From: Streptomyces fagopyri
GTDB lineage: Bacteria; Actinomycetota; Actinomycetes; Streptomycetales; Streptomycetaceae
Assembly: GCF_009498275.1 (NCBI RefSeq)
Contig: NZ_CP045643.1
Span: 7,688,001 to 7,752,000, forward strand
Length of the DNA: 64,000 bases
Direction of reading: 5' to 3'
Shown: one piece after another, positions 43,613 to 52,494 of the stretch
Position numbering within the stretch: position 1 is the stretch's first letter
How the letters are laid out: each line of letters opens with the position of its first letter
Program-made: the position numbers and the translations under genes
Notes under the pieces: generated by a model
Databases searched by the model: none
Told to the model about the DNA's origin: nothing
The model's input: the letters and a program-made list of their open reading frames with translations, nothing else

Positions 43613-44782
43613 ATGCGTGACGCCGTGATCGTCGAAGCCGTCCGTACGCCCGTCGGCAAGGGCAAACCGAACGGTTCTCTCGCCCATGTCCATCCGGTGG
43701 AGCTCCTCGCGCACACCCTGCGCGCCCTCGTCGAGCGCTCCGGGGTCGACCCGGCGCTGATCGACGACGTCATCGGCGGCACGGTCACCCAGGTCGGGGA
43801 ACAGGCCGCGAACCTCACCCGGTACGCGGTGCTCTCGGCCGGCTTCCCGGAGACGGTGCCCGCGACCACCGTGGACCGTCAGTGCGGCTCCTCCCAGCAG
43901 GCCGTGCACTTCGCGGCGCAGGGCGTCATGTCGGGGGCGTACGACATCGCGGTGGCCTGTGGTGTGGAGTCCATGAGCCGTGTGCCGATGGGGTCGAACG
44001 TCCTCGGTACCGAGGGCCCGTTCGGCCCCGGGATCGCCGAGCGCTACCCCGAGGGCCTGGTGCCGCAGGGCATCAGTGCCGAACTGATCAACGCGAAGTG
44101 GGGCCTGTCGCGCGAGCAGTTGGACACGTACGCGGTGGGTTCGCACCAGAAGGCTGCCGCGGCCTGGGACGAGGGCCGCTTCGACGCCGAGGTCGCGCCT
44201 CTCCAGGGGGTGGCACGCGACGAGAGCGTCCGCCCCGCCAGTACCACGGAGACCCTCGCCGGGCTCAAGCCCGCCTACTACCACCCGGCCTTCGCCGAGC
44301 GCTTCCCGCAGATCGACTGGTCCGTCACGGCGGGCAACGCGAGCCCCATCAACGACGGCGCGTCGGCCGTGCTCATCATGTCGAGCGAGACCGCGGCCCG
44401 CCTCGGCCTGCGCCCGCTGGCGCGTCTGCACAGCTTCGCCGTCACCGGCTCCGACCCCCTGCTGATGCTCACGGGCGTCATCCCGGCCACCGAGAAGGTG
44501 CTCCGCAGGGCCGGGCTCTCACTCGGTGACATCGACCTCTTCGAGGTCAACGAGGCCTTCGCGAGCGTCGTCCTGGCCTGGCAGCAGGAGACGGGCGCCG
44601 ACCTCTCCCGGGTCAACGTGCACGGCGGGGCGATCGCGCTCGGCCACCCGCTCGGCGCGAGCGGCACCCGGCTGACGACCACCCTCGTGCACGCCCTGCG
44701 CGCCCGCGGAGCCCGCTACGGACTCCAGACGATGTGTGAGGCGGGCGGGCTCGCCAACGCGATGATCCTGGAAGCGGTGTAG
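43613..44782 (+). CDS. acetyl-CoA C-acyltransferase (thiolase)
   Basis: The 389-aa thiolase has the nucleophile Cys in TVDRQCGSSQQAVHF (about residue 90), then VNEAFASV, GGAIALGHPLGASG with the catalytic His near 345, and the second Cys in MCEAGGLANAM. It cleaves or condenses acyl-CoA in fatty acid metabolism. Regulation by the divergent HxlR gene, perhaps redox- or aldehyde-sensitive, is inferred. Its stop lies in a 10-bp repeat. Confidence 0.93.
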   Translation: MRDAVIVEAVRTPVGKGKPNGSLAHVHPVELLAHTLRALVERSGVDPALIDDVIGGTVTQVGEQAANLTRYAVLSAGFPETVPATTVDRQCGSSQQAVHFAAQGVMSGAYDIAVACGVESMSRVPMGSNVLGTEGPFGPGIAERYPEGLVPQGISAELINAKWGLSREQLDTYAVGSHQKAAAAWDEGRFDAEVAPLQGVARDESVRPASTTETLAGLKPAYYHPAFAERFPQIDWSVTAGNASPINDGASAVLIMSSETAARLGLRPLARLHSFAVTGSDPLLMLTGVIPATEKVLRRAGLSLGDIDLFEVNEAFASVVLAWQQETGADLSRVNVHGGAIALGHPLGASGTRLTTTLVHALRARGARYGLQTMCEAGGLANAMILEAV

Positions 44783-44820
44783 TTCGGTGTAGTTCGGTGT
44801 AGTCCGGTGTAGTCCGGTGT
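44779..44820 (+). repeat. 10-bp tandem repeat TGTAGTYCGG containing the thiolase stop codon
   Basis: Four copies run from 44779, the first holding the TAG stop at 44780-44782. Copies one and two have TT, three and four have TC. Confidence 0.9.
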
Positions 44821-44880
44821 GGCGCGGATGGGTGGCGCGCCCGGCGGGTACGGGTCCTGGGTTCCGTTCCGTGGTGTTCG

Positions 44881-44990
44881 GTGGTGCTCGTGCGGGTTCC
44901 GGAGCCCGTGGTGCCGGGTGGTGCTCGTGCGGGTTCCGGAGCCCGAGGTGCCGGGTGGTGCTCGTGCGGGTCCAGGGTTCCGTTCCGGGG
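44881..44990. repeat. three 37-bp tandem repeats
   Basis: GGTGGTGCTCGTGCGGGTTC occurs at 44881, 44918 and (with a one-base deletion in the third unit) 44955, each followed by CGGAGCCCGTGGTGCCG or close variants. Confidence 0.9.
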
Positions 44991-45067
44991 TGTCGGGACG
45001 TGTCCGGGCACGTCCCGGCATCCGGCGGCATCCGGCGGCGTCCCCGGTCACCCCGGGTCGTGTGGTG

Positions 45068-45865
45068 TCAGTTTCCGCGGAGGTGGTGGCGCTTGCGCCA
45101 GGCCACGACGGCACCGGCCAGCGCCGGCAGCGCGATGAAGCCCATCGCGATCAGGAACGCGGGCGACGTCGGTGCCGAGGCGCGGGCGCCGGCGACGGCG
45201 TACGCGGCGGTGTTCGGGATCGAACCCAGGGCCGTGGCCAGGAGGAACGGCAGCCAGCCCATGCGCGAGACGGCGGCACAGTAGTTCGCCGCCCAGAACG
45301 GCACTCCGGGGAACAGGCGGGCCATCATCATCGTGCGGAAGCCGTGCCGGCTGAGCTGCCCGTCGGCCGCCTTCAGCCAGCGGGCGCGCAGCAGCGGGCG
45401 CAGCGCGTCCTGCCCGAGGATCCGGCCGAGCCCGAAGGCGATCCCGGCGCCGAGCACCGTACCCGCGAGGGCGGTGGCGAGGCCGAGCTGGGAGCCGAAC
45501 AGGGCGCCGGCGGCGAGATTGAGCAGCGGCCGGGGCACGAACGCCACCGTGCACAGCCCGTACGCCACCCCGAAGACCACGGCGGCCGCGGCACCGCTGA
45601 GCTGCGGTGGCCAGCCGTCCGACAGCAGCCGCTGCGGTTCGAAGAGGAGCACGCTCGACGCGGACGCCGCGAGCAGCACCAGCAACAGGGAGAGCCGGGA
45701 CCAGGGCGAGAGCAGGACTCTCGTGCACCGGGCGGCGAGGCCCGTGCGAGTGGCGACGGCGAGCTCCGCGGCGGGGGAGAGCTCCGCGGTGAGTGAGAGC
45801 TCCGTGGCGGGGGCCGTGGGGACGGCCGTGACGGTGCCCCCAGAGCGGGTGGTGGCATCGAGCAT
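45068..45865 (-). CDS. TVP38/TMEM64-family membrane protein
   Basis: The 265-aa protein has five to six membrane helices. The family core VPRPLLNLAAGALFGSQLGL and GIAFGLGRILGQDALRP is at about residues 115-150, and MARLFPGVPFWAANY is at 180. Members (DedA-like superfamily) are thought to scramble or transport lipids. TACTGT is 6 nt before the ATG, so the transcript may be leaderless. Confidence 0.88.
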   Translation of the reverse strand: MLDATTRSGGTVTAVPTAPATELSLTAELSPAAELAVATRTGLAARCTRVLLSPWSRLSLLLVLLAASASSVLLFEPQRLLSDGWPPQLSGAAAAVVFGVAYGLCTVAFVPRPLLNLAAGALFGSQLGLATALAGTVLGAGIAFGLGRILGQDALRPLLRARWLKAADGQLSRHGFRTMMMARLFPGVPFWAANYCAAVSRMGWLPFLLATALGSIPNTAAYAVAGARASAPTSPAFLIAMGFIALPALAGAVVAWRKRHHLRGN

Positions 45866-46627
45866 TCGGCGACAGTAACCGACCCGTGTGTGTGATCGCC
45901 GTATGGTTCGTGCCAAGGGCGTCACAGCTTCCTGAACACCGGCCGCCCGGTTCGACATGTCGGACGGCGCCCTCGAAGACAGGGTGCCGGCGCGGGGCGC
46001 CGTCACCGGCGTCGCGGCAGCCGATCCGCAACGCGCCGTGGCCGAGGGGCCGTACATGAACGACGTCGTCCCTTCCCCGGTCCGACCACGCCCGATCGCC
46101 GCGCGTCGTTGCGCCCGGCCCTTCCCGGGACCGCGGCCCCGGCGGACGCGTACCGCACCACCGTCACGCGGCGCGGCAGGCCGGCCGGCCGCGCGCCGGC
46201 TCCCCCGCCTCGCCGCCGGTCGGCCGTACGGCCGTGTGAGGCAACTCTCCCCGGCGGACCGGCCGGTGACCCGTCACGATCACATGGGCCCCTGGGCCGT
46301 ACGTCCCTGACGTACCGGCAGCACCACGTGCCACCGCGCGACCCGGTGGCGTGAAAAACCATTCGACGTGGCCGGACATGTCGGCGATGATCGCCTCATG
46401 TTCCGGCACGCCTTCCACTTCGCAGCATCCGCGGTCGCGGATGCCCCGAAGGCTGCCGTCCCGATCATCGTGGCAGCCGTCGACGGCGCCCGAAGCTGAC
46501 CCTTCCCGGATTGTCCGGCGGACCCCGCAGGGGGAGGGTCGGCAGATCCTCGGGGTCCCCGTCCCGGCCGTGAGCGCCGGGGCCCTCACTCAGCTCCGCT
46601 GACACGAAGAGGCTTCGAGGTACAGCC
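45866..46627. other. long gene-poor region before tuf3
   Basis: I find no confident gene in these 762 bases. A 43-codon frame (GTG 46368, ATG 46398, stop 46499; DGARS end) shows good GC3 bias but no clear family and is too short to call. The tuf3 promoter should be near the 3' end of the region; there is a GC-lower stretch around 46350-46420. Confidence 0.45.
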
Positions 46628-47809
46628 ATGCCCAAGACGGCTTACGTGCGGACCAAGCCGCACCTGAACATCGGCACCATGGGTCATGTCGACCACGGCA
46701 AGACCACCCTGACCGCCGCCATCACCAAGGTTCTCGCCGAGCGCGGTTCCGGCACGTTCGTGCCCTTCGACCGCATCGACCGCGCCCCGGAGGAGGCCGC
46801 GCGCGGCATCACCATCAACATCGCGCACGTCGAGTACGAGACCGACACCCGCCACTACGCGCATGTCGACATGCCGGGTCACGCCGACTACGTCAAGAAC
46901 ATGGTCACCGGCGCGGCGCAGCTCGACGGGGCGATCCTCGTCGTCTCCGCGCTCGACGGGATCATGCCGCAGACCGCCGAGCACGTGCTGCTCGCCCGGC
47001 AGGTGGGCGTCGACCACATCGTCGTCGCCCTGAACAAGGCCGACGCCGTCGACGACGGCGAGGACACCGTGCTCACCGACCTCGTGGAGCTGGAGGTCCG
47101 CGAACTGCTCTCCGCGCACGGATACGGAGGCGAGTCCGTCCCCGTCGTCCGGGTGTCCGGCCTCAGGGCGCTGGAGGGCGACCCCCGCTGGACCGCGGCG
47201 ATCGACGCGCTGCTCGACGCGGTGGACACCTATGTGCCGATGCCCGAGCGGTACGTCGACGCGCCGTTCCTGCTGCCGGTCGAGAACGTGCTCACCATCA
47301 CCGGGCGCGGGATCGTCGTCACGGGAGCCGTCGAGCGCGGCACGATCCGGGTCGGCGACCGCGTCGAAGTGCTCGGCGCCGCCGTCGACACGGTGGTCAC
47401 GGGACTGGAGACCTTCGGCAAGCCCATGGCGGAGGCGCAGGCCGGGGACAACGTGGCGCTGCTGCTGCGCGGCGTGCCCCGGGACGCCGTACGGCGCGGG
47501 CACATCGTCGCCGCGCCCGGCAGCGTCGTGCCCAGCCGGCGTTTCTCGGCGCGGGTGTACGTCCTGTCGTCGGGCGAGGGCGGACGGACGACGCCGGTCG
47601 CCACCGGGTACCGGCCGCAGTTCTACATCCGTACCGCGGACGTGGTCGGCGACGTCGACCTCGGCGAGCGGGCGGTCGCCCGGCCCGGCGACACCGTCAC
47701 GATGAGGGTGGAGCTGGGACGCGAGGTGCCGCTGGAGCCGGGCCTGGGATTCGCGATCCGCGAGGGCGGCCGGACGGTCGGCGCGGGGACGGTGACCTCG
47801 GTCGACTGA
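46628..47809 (+). CDS. tuf3: elongation factor Tu, divergent EF-Tu3 type
   Basis: The 393-aa protein is an EF-Tu paralogue. Switch and nucleotide motifs are intact: GHVDHGKTT (P-loop), [26 protein letters not shown] (usual DCPGHADYIKNM), and NKAD. It is slightly shorter than standard EF-Tu and diverges in domains II and III ([38 protein letters not shown]). From published work on S. ramocissimus, EF-Tu3 resists kirromycin-type inhibitors, and Streptomyces tuf3 is stringent-response linked. That applies here by analogy. RBS is weak (GAGGTAC near 46617). Confidence 0.95.
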   Translation: MPKTAYVRTKPHLNIGTMGHVDHGKTTLTAAITKVLAERGSGTFVPFDRIDRAPEEAARGITINIAHVEYETDTRHYAHVDMPGHADYVKNMVTGAAQLDGAILVVSALDGIMPQTAEHVLLARQVGVDHIVVALNKADAVDDGEDTVLTDLVELEVRELLSAHGYGGESVPVVRVSGLRALEGDPRWTAAIDALLDAVDTYVPMPERYVDAPFLLPVENVLTITGRGIVVTGAVERGTIRVGDRVEVLGAAVDTVVTGLETFGKPMAEAQAGDNVALLLRGVPRDAVRRGHIVAAPGSVVPSRRFSARVYVLSSGEGGRTTPVATGYRPQFYIRTADVVGDVDLGERAVARPGDTVTMRVELGREVPLEPGLGFAIREGGRTVGAGTVTSVD

Positions 47810-47833
47810 CGGCCGGGGGCGGTACGGGGGTAC

Positions 47834-47861
47834 GGGTGCCCGCCTGAAAGGGCGGGCACCC
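47834..47861 (+). terminator. hairpin terminator after tuf3
   Basis: Perfect 11-bp arms GGGTGCCCGCC and GGCGGGCACCC flank a 6-nt loop TGAAAG, 24 nt after the tuf3 stop. Confidence 0.88.
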
Positions 47862-47864
47862 GGG

Positions 47865-47908
47865 CGCTGCCGCTGCCGCTGCCGCTGCCGCTGCCGCTGC
47901 CGCTGCCG
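47865..47908 (+). repeat. about seven copies of the hexamer GCTGCC
   Basis: A (GCTGCC)n tract directly after the tuf3 terminator. The rest of 47810-48232 is GC-rich without a gene. Confidence 0.9.
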
Positions 47909-48232
47909 GTGTCGCAGCCTGTGCCCGCGCGCGTGCCGCAGTTGGGTCGGGGGTGGACCGGCGCGCGGTCGGTCGTGGATGGTCCGACGAGGGGATCGGC
48001 AGGAGGTCGGTCGGCGGCCCGGGTCTGCTCGGTGCCGCATCGACAGGCCGTCCGCCGTGGGGGGACCGGCCGGTCCACCGGCAGGCGGCCCGGTCGCGGG
48101 TCGGTCGGCGGGGCGCCCGGATGTGCCGTGGGGCCGGGACGGGGGCCGGGTCCCGGGGGCGCGCCGTCGTGTGGCGTCGGCCGTGGCCGGGCACCGGGCC
48201 GTGGGCGCACGCCGGGGCGGCACAATGGACGG
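47909..48232. other. gene-free GC-rich spacer
   Basis: No gene supported. CACAAT at 48221-48226 is a candidate -10 for the gene that follows. Confidence 0.45.
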
Positions 48233-49078
48233 GTGGACGAGCCGATACCCGTGATGCGGGCCGTGGATCACGGGACCGCCAAGCTGATGCCGGACGTCGA
48301 CCGGAAGCGGGCCTGGCTGTTGACGGTCGACGGGGCACCGCAGTCGTACGTGGACCTGGACGAACCCACGCATCTGGAGTTCGAGTACGCGCGACGGCTC
48401 GGGCACGTGCTGGACACGGTCGTCGCGCCAGGACGCGCACCGGACGTGCTGCACCTCGGCGGGGGCGCCCTGACGCTGCCCCGCTACGTGGCCGCGACCA
48501 GGCCGGGCGCACGTCAGGACGTGGTCGAGGCCGACCGGGGCCTGCTGGCCCTGATCGGCGAACACCTGCCGGTGGCCGACGACGCCGGGATCACCGTGCA
48601 CGGCGCGGACGCCCGGGAGTGGCTCGAATCCGCCGCGCCCGCCTCCGCCGACATCGTGATCGCGGATGTCTTCGGCGGCTCGCGCGTCCCCGCGCACCTG
48701 ACGTCCACGGCGTACGCCCGGGCCGCCGCGCGCGTCCTGCGTACCGACGGCGTCTACCTGGCCAACCTGGCGGACTCCGCCCCCTTCACCTTTCTGCGCT
48801 CCCAACTCGCCACGTTCTCGGCGGTGTTCGAGGAACTCGCGGTGATCGCCGAACCGGGCGTGCTGCGCGGGCGGCGTTTCGGCAACGCGGTGCTGGTGGC
48901 CTCCCAGCATCCGTTCGACACGGCGACCCTGGCCCGCCGCACGGCCTCCGACGCGTTCCCGGCGCGGGTGGAACACGGCCCCGCGCTGCGCCGGTTCATC
49001 GGCGCCGCCGCACCCGTCCGCGACGAGGACGCGGTCCCCTCACCCGAGCCGCCCGGCGGCGCCTTCGGCATCGGCTGA
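48233..49078 (+). CDS. spermidine-synthase-fold (polyamine aminopropyltransferase-like) protein
   Basis: The 281-aa protein has a Rossmann methyltransferase-like fold. HLEFEYARRLGHVLD, VLHLGGGALTLPRYVAATRP and the acidic VVEADRGL near residue 100 follow the spermidine synthase family. The family-specific DxxD propylamine residues are not clearly conserved, and no amine genes are nearby. CACAAT lies 6 nt before the GTG, implying a leaderless transcript. Its 3' end overlaps the MFS gene by 39 nt. Confidence 0.82.
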   Translation: MDEPIPVMRAVDHGTAKLMPDVDRKRAWLLTVDGAPQSYVDLDEPTHLEFEYARRLGHVLDTVVAPGRAPDVLHLGGGALTLPRYVAATRPGARQDVVEADRGLLALIGEHLPVADDAGITVHGADAREWLESAAPASADIVIADVFGGSRVPAHLTSTAYARAAARVLRTDGVYLANLADSAPFTFLRSQLATFSAVFEELAVIAEPGVLRGRRFGNAVLVASQHPFDTATLARRTASDAFPARVEHGPALRRFIGAAAPVRDEDAVPSPEPPGGAFGIG

Positions 49079-50362
49079 CGCGCGCTCCACGTCCACCGGC
49101 GGCGATCCCTGCGCGACCGGCCTGGTCCGCCGGGTCAGGTTCCGTACATCCGGTACGAACAGCACCGCCGCCGTGACCACCACGACCAGGACCGAACAGC
49201 CCCACAGGGCCGACGTCCGGCCGAAGGCCTGTTCCGCCGGGCCCGCCAGGGCCGTGGCCAGCGGGACCATCGCGATCGACCCGAACCAGTCGTACGCCGA
49301 GACGCGGGAGAGCTTGTCCTCGGGGATCTCCTGGTGCAGCGCGGTCATCCAGGAGACGCCGAACACCTCTATCGCCGCCCCGCTGACGAACATCACGGCG
49401 CACAGCGGCACCACCTGCACCGGCACCGCGAGCGCGGCGGCCGGCGCGGCGAGCGGGAAGACACAGAGGGTGCCCGCGAGCAGCAGCCGGCGTGGCTTCC
49501 AGCGGGTCATCAGCAGCGCGCCGCCGACCGTGCCCGCACCGAACGCGCCGAGGGCCAGGCCCCAGGGCCCGGGACCGCCGAGACTGTCCCGGGCGACGAG
49601 CGGGCCGTAGACCGCGTCCGCGGCGCCCACCACCGCGACGACCACGGAGAACTGCGCGACGACCGTCCACAGCCAGGGCCGTCCGACGAACTCCCGCCAG
49701 CCCTCGCGGAGGTCGGAGAGCAGCCCGTCGCCGGGCCGGCGCGGCGGTATGTGGCTCACGTCGAGGAACGAGCGCAGTGCCCCGGCGAGGGCGAACGCCA
49801 CGGCGTCCACCGCGAGCACCCAGCCGGGACCGATCACCGCCACCATCGCCCCGCCGAGCGCCGCCCCGCCCAGTCCCGCACCCTGCATCGCCATCCGGAA
49901 CATGGCGAACGCGCGACTCGCCTGCTCTCCGTCGACCGAGGACATCAGCATGCCCTCGGCGGCCGGGCTGAAGAACGCCTGCCCGGTGCCGCCGAGCGCG
50001 GACAGCAGCAGCATCTGCCACAGCCGCGGTTCGCCGGACAGCACCAGAAGCGCGAACGCCGCCTGGGAGACGCAGTTGAGGGCGTTGGCCGCGACCATCA
50101 CCCGATGGCGCGGCAGCCGGTCCGCCACCGCGCCGCCGATCAGCAGGAAGAGGACCAGCGGCAGTGTCCGCGCCGCCGCCACGAGGCCGACGTCACCCCC
50201 GTCGCCGCCCGTTTCGAGCACCGCGAACGCCGAGGCGATCAGCGCGCCCTGGCTGCCCAGGTTGGTCACGACCGCGGCGGCGGTCAGCAGGGTGTAGTTC
50301 CGGCCCGCCCAGGAGGGACGGCGCGGGTGTCGAAGGGAGTCGGCGGCAGAGGTCACCGGCAC
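49040..50362 (-). CDS. MFS transporter
   Basis: The 440-aa protein has 12 predicted membrane helices and the motif A-like ADRLPRHRVM loop after helix 2 (about residue 75). It resembles the MFS exporters of the MefA/DHA3 type. GTG at 50362 was chosen because the upstream extension uses rare codons (TTG, AGA) and has no similarity. It is convergent with the aminopropyltransferase-like gene. Confidence 0.87.
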   Translation of the reverse strand: MPVTSAADSLRHPRRPSWAGRNYTLLTAAAVVTNLGSQGALIASAFAVLETGGDGGDVGLVAAARTLPLVLFLLIGGAVADRLPRHRVMVAANALNCVSQAAFALLVLSGEPRLWQMLLLSALGGTGQAFFSPAAEGMLMSSVDGEQASRAFAMFRMAMQGAGLGGAALGGAMVAVIGPGWVLAVDAVAFALAGALRSFLDVSHIPPRRPGDGLLSDLREGWREFVGRPWLWTVVAQFSVVVAVVGAADAVYGPLVARDSLGGPGPWGLALGAFGAGTVGGALLMTRWKPRRLLLAGTLCVFPLAAPAAALAVPVQVVPLCAVMFVSGAAIEVFGVSWMTALHQEIPEDKLSRVSAYDWFGSIAMVPLATALAGPAEQAFGRTSALWGCSVLVVVVTAAVLFVPDVRNLTRRTRPVAQGSPPVDVERASADAEGAAGRLG

Positions 50363-50488
50363 ACTTTCGCCGCCCGGTGCCCGTCTTGCCAAACCCGGAG
50401 CACGCCGTCCGGACACAGCTCGGGCGTCCGGACGGCTGCTCAGGGAACCCGGGGGTCACTCACGACCCCTCGGTTCACCGCGCGGTGC

Positions 50489-51526
50489 TCACGATCCGGT
50501 CGGCTCACCGTGGAGCCGGACGGTGCTCAATATCTTCCGCACCGTGGCGTCGGGCACCTCCTCGCCGACCCCCTTCGCGCCGTAGAGCGTCCAGGACACG
50601 AAGTCGCCCGCCGAGTTCTTGAAGGCGAACGTGGTCGCCTTGCCGTCCGAGTCGCACTTGCCCTTCTTCGGGACGCCGCTCGAATACGTCGTGGCGACGC
50701 TGCCCGTGATCCCGGAAGCCGTCGTGTACGCCGTGGGCTTGCCGATCCTGAGCAGCTTCTTCGAGGCGTCCTTCTGGTCGGTGTAGCCGCCGAAGACCCA
50801 CCAGGCCGAGTCGTTGCGCGCGACGTCGCCGGTGTTCTTGGCGCCGCTCTGTCCCTTGGTGCCGGCGGCGGCCAGCGCCGTGTCGTCCGTACGACCGTCC
50901 TTGTCGTCGTCGGACGTGCACCACTTCTCCTTGAGGAAGGCGGGCGCGGACATGCCGATGACCGCGGAACCGTCGCCCTTCTTCTCGTCCTCGAAGCCGA
51001 TGAAGGTGCCGGGCGTGCGGACGTTCCAGTCGGCCGGTACGTCGAACGCGGTGCCCCACTTGGGGTTGACCACGACCTTCCAGCCCGCGACGGTCGGCTT
51101 CTCGTCGTCGGTGCCGCGCGGGTTGTCGTCGTTCCCGCTCGCGCTCGCCGACTTCGAGACGGACGTCTTCGGGGACGTGGACGGATCGCCGCCCGCGTTG
51201 TCGTCCTTGCCCTTGCCGCCCAGGACGAGGAAACCGGTGACGCCCGCCGCGATCACGACGGCCGAGGCCGCGACGATGGCGGTGATCTTGGTCTTGTTGC
51301 CGCCGCCCCCGTTCCCGGCCCCTGGCCCGCCGGCCGGTCCGGGCACCCCGGGCGACTCCGGTACGGTCCCCCACTGCGGCTGCCCGTAGGGATTGGGCTG
51401 CTGGTATCCGGGCTGCTGATACGGATTCGGCTGTTGGTACCCCGGCTGCTGGTAGGGGTTGGGCTGCTGCGGATTCTGGTTCTGCGGGTTCTGCTCGCCC
51501 CCGGGCGGCTGCTGTCCTGGCCACAT
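50489..51526 (-). CDS. single-pass membrane protein with Gln-rich repeat tail
   Basis: The 345-aa protein begins with a cytoplasmic Pro/Gln-rich tail of QQPNPYQQPG repeats (about residues 10-50). A membrane helix ITAIVAASAVVIAAGVTGFL near residue 80 follows. The extracellular domain of about 200 residues (AGWKVVVNPKWGTAFDVPAD; KEKWCTSDDDKDG) may be globular. No named family is recognised. A DNA repeat encodes the tail. TAGGGT 8 nt before the ATG may be the -10. Confidence 0.78.
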   Translation of the reverse strand: MWPGQQPPGGEQNPQNQNPQQPNPYQQPGYQQPNPYQQPGYQQPNPYGQPQWGTVPESPGVPGPAGGPGAGNGGGGNKTKITAIVAASAVVIAAGVTGFLVLGGKGKDDNAGGDPSTSPKTSVSKSASASGNDDNPRGTDDEKPTVAGWKVVVNPKWGTAFDVPADWNVRTPGTFIGFEDEKKGDGSAVIGMSAPAFLKEKWCTSDDDKDGRTDDTALAAAGTKGQSGAKNTGDVARNDSAWWVFGGYTDQKDASKKLLRIGKPTAYTTASGITGSVATTYSSGVPKKGKCDSDGKATTFAFKNSAGDFVSWTLYGAKGVGEEVPDATVRKILSTVRLHGEPTGS

Positions 51527-51675
51527 GGCCGGTAACCCTAGTAGCGGCTGTGCCACGTTTGGGTCACCGCTCTTCTTCAGCCATGTACCGGTCAGGGATC
51601 GAGTCCGGATTTTTTCGATTTCTTCACATGCCCGGGTGCTGGTCAAGATTTTCTACTCATGGGTAACATTCGACC

Positions 51676-52128
51676 ATGAGTGCAGACCAGATGACGATCG
51701 GCGAGATGCTCGCCGCCACGGTGCCGATGGCCCGGACCCTCAATCTCGATTTCGTGGAGACCACGCCGGAGAAGGCCGTGGTGAGGCTCCCGGACCAGAG
51801 CGACTACCACAACCACGTCGGCGGCCCGCACGCCGGAGCGATGTTCACGCTGGGCGAGTCGGCGAGCGGGGCGATCGTCCTCGCCGCCTTCGGGGAGCAG
51901 CTCTCGCGTGCCGTGCCGCTCGCGGTGAGCGCCGAGATCGCCTACAGGAAGCTGGCGATGGGACCGGTCACCGCCACCGCCACCCTCGGCCGGCCGGCCG
52001 CCGACGTCGTGGCCGAACTCGACGCGGGGCGGCGGCCCGAGTTCCCCGTCGCCATCGCCATCCAGCGCGCGGACGGCGCTGTGACCGGGGAGATGACCGT
52101 TGTGTGGACCCTCCGGCCGAACGGCTGA
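51676..52128 (+). CDS. hotdog-fold thioesterase (PaaI/DUF4442 type)
   Basis: The 150-aa protein has NHVGGPHAGAMFTLGESASG near residues 45-65, typical of hotdog acyl-CoA thioesterases. ATG at 51676 has TAACAT 6 nt upstream and no ribosome site, so it is probably leaderless. It may cleave acyl-CoA or similar thioesters. Confidence 0.83.
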   Translation: MSADQMTIGEMLAATVPMARTLNLDFVETTPEKAVVRLPDQSDYHNHVGGPHAGAMFTLGESASGAIVLAAFGEQLSRAVPLAVSAEIAYRKLAMGPVTATATLGRPAADVVAELDAGRRPEFPVAIAIQRADGAVTGEMTVVWTLRPNG

Positions 52129-52276
52129 GCGGACCACCCGCCATGGCGGACGGCCCCCTCCGGTACCGGGCCGGGCGGCGGGTCCGTCCGCCGTTCCGCC
52201 GTCTGACGTTCTGACGCCCGTCGTCCGTCGTCCGTCGTCCTGCCGTGCTGCCCGTGCTGCCGTGCTGTCCTCCCCC

Positions 52277-52360
52277 CGTTCGCCGTTCGCCGTTCGCCGT
52301 TCGCCGTTCGCCGTTCGCCGTTCGCCGTTCGCCGTTCGCCGTTCGCCGTTCGCCGTTCGC
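52277..52360 (+). repeat. 12 perfect copies of a 7-bp unit (CGTTCGC)
   Basis: Twelve identical tandem heptamers between the thioesterase and cyanase genes, followed by an imperfect copy. All six frames stay open through it, producing spurious long ORFs. It is a highly unstable-looking microsatellite. Confidence 0.97.
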
Positions 52361-52422
52361 CGTTCCGCCGGGCGCGACGCGTCCGCTCGCGACCCCGCGG
52401 TGTCGGCGGACACCCCGCGCCA

Positions 52423-52451
52423 TTGTCGGAGAATGAGCGTTCTCCTAGGCT
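52423..52451 (+). promoter_or_regulatory. cynS promoter with an operator filling the spacer
   Basis: TTGTCG (52423-52428), 17 bp, TAGGCT (52446-52451). The inverted repeat GGAGAA-tgagcg-TTCTCC occupies 52428-52445, almost exactly the spacer, so a bound repressor would block RNA polymerase. Confidence 0.75.
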
Positions 52452-52494
52452 GGGCCGACGTTGTCGACGTCGTTCTCCAGGAACGGAGATGTGC

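Noticed and set aside
44817..45284. ORFs in the 37-bp repeat region after thiolase
   Set aside because: Repetitive composition and absence of a ribosome site indicate non-coding repeats.
47865..47908. A CRISPR-like reading of the clustered repeats
   Set aside because: The repeats are contiguous microsatellites without unique spacers, and no cas genes are present.
46586..48976. Long minus-strand open frame opposite tuf3
   Set aside because: Composition and lack of motifs show it is an antisense shadow of tuf3 and the repeat region.
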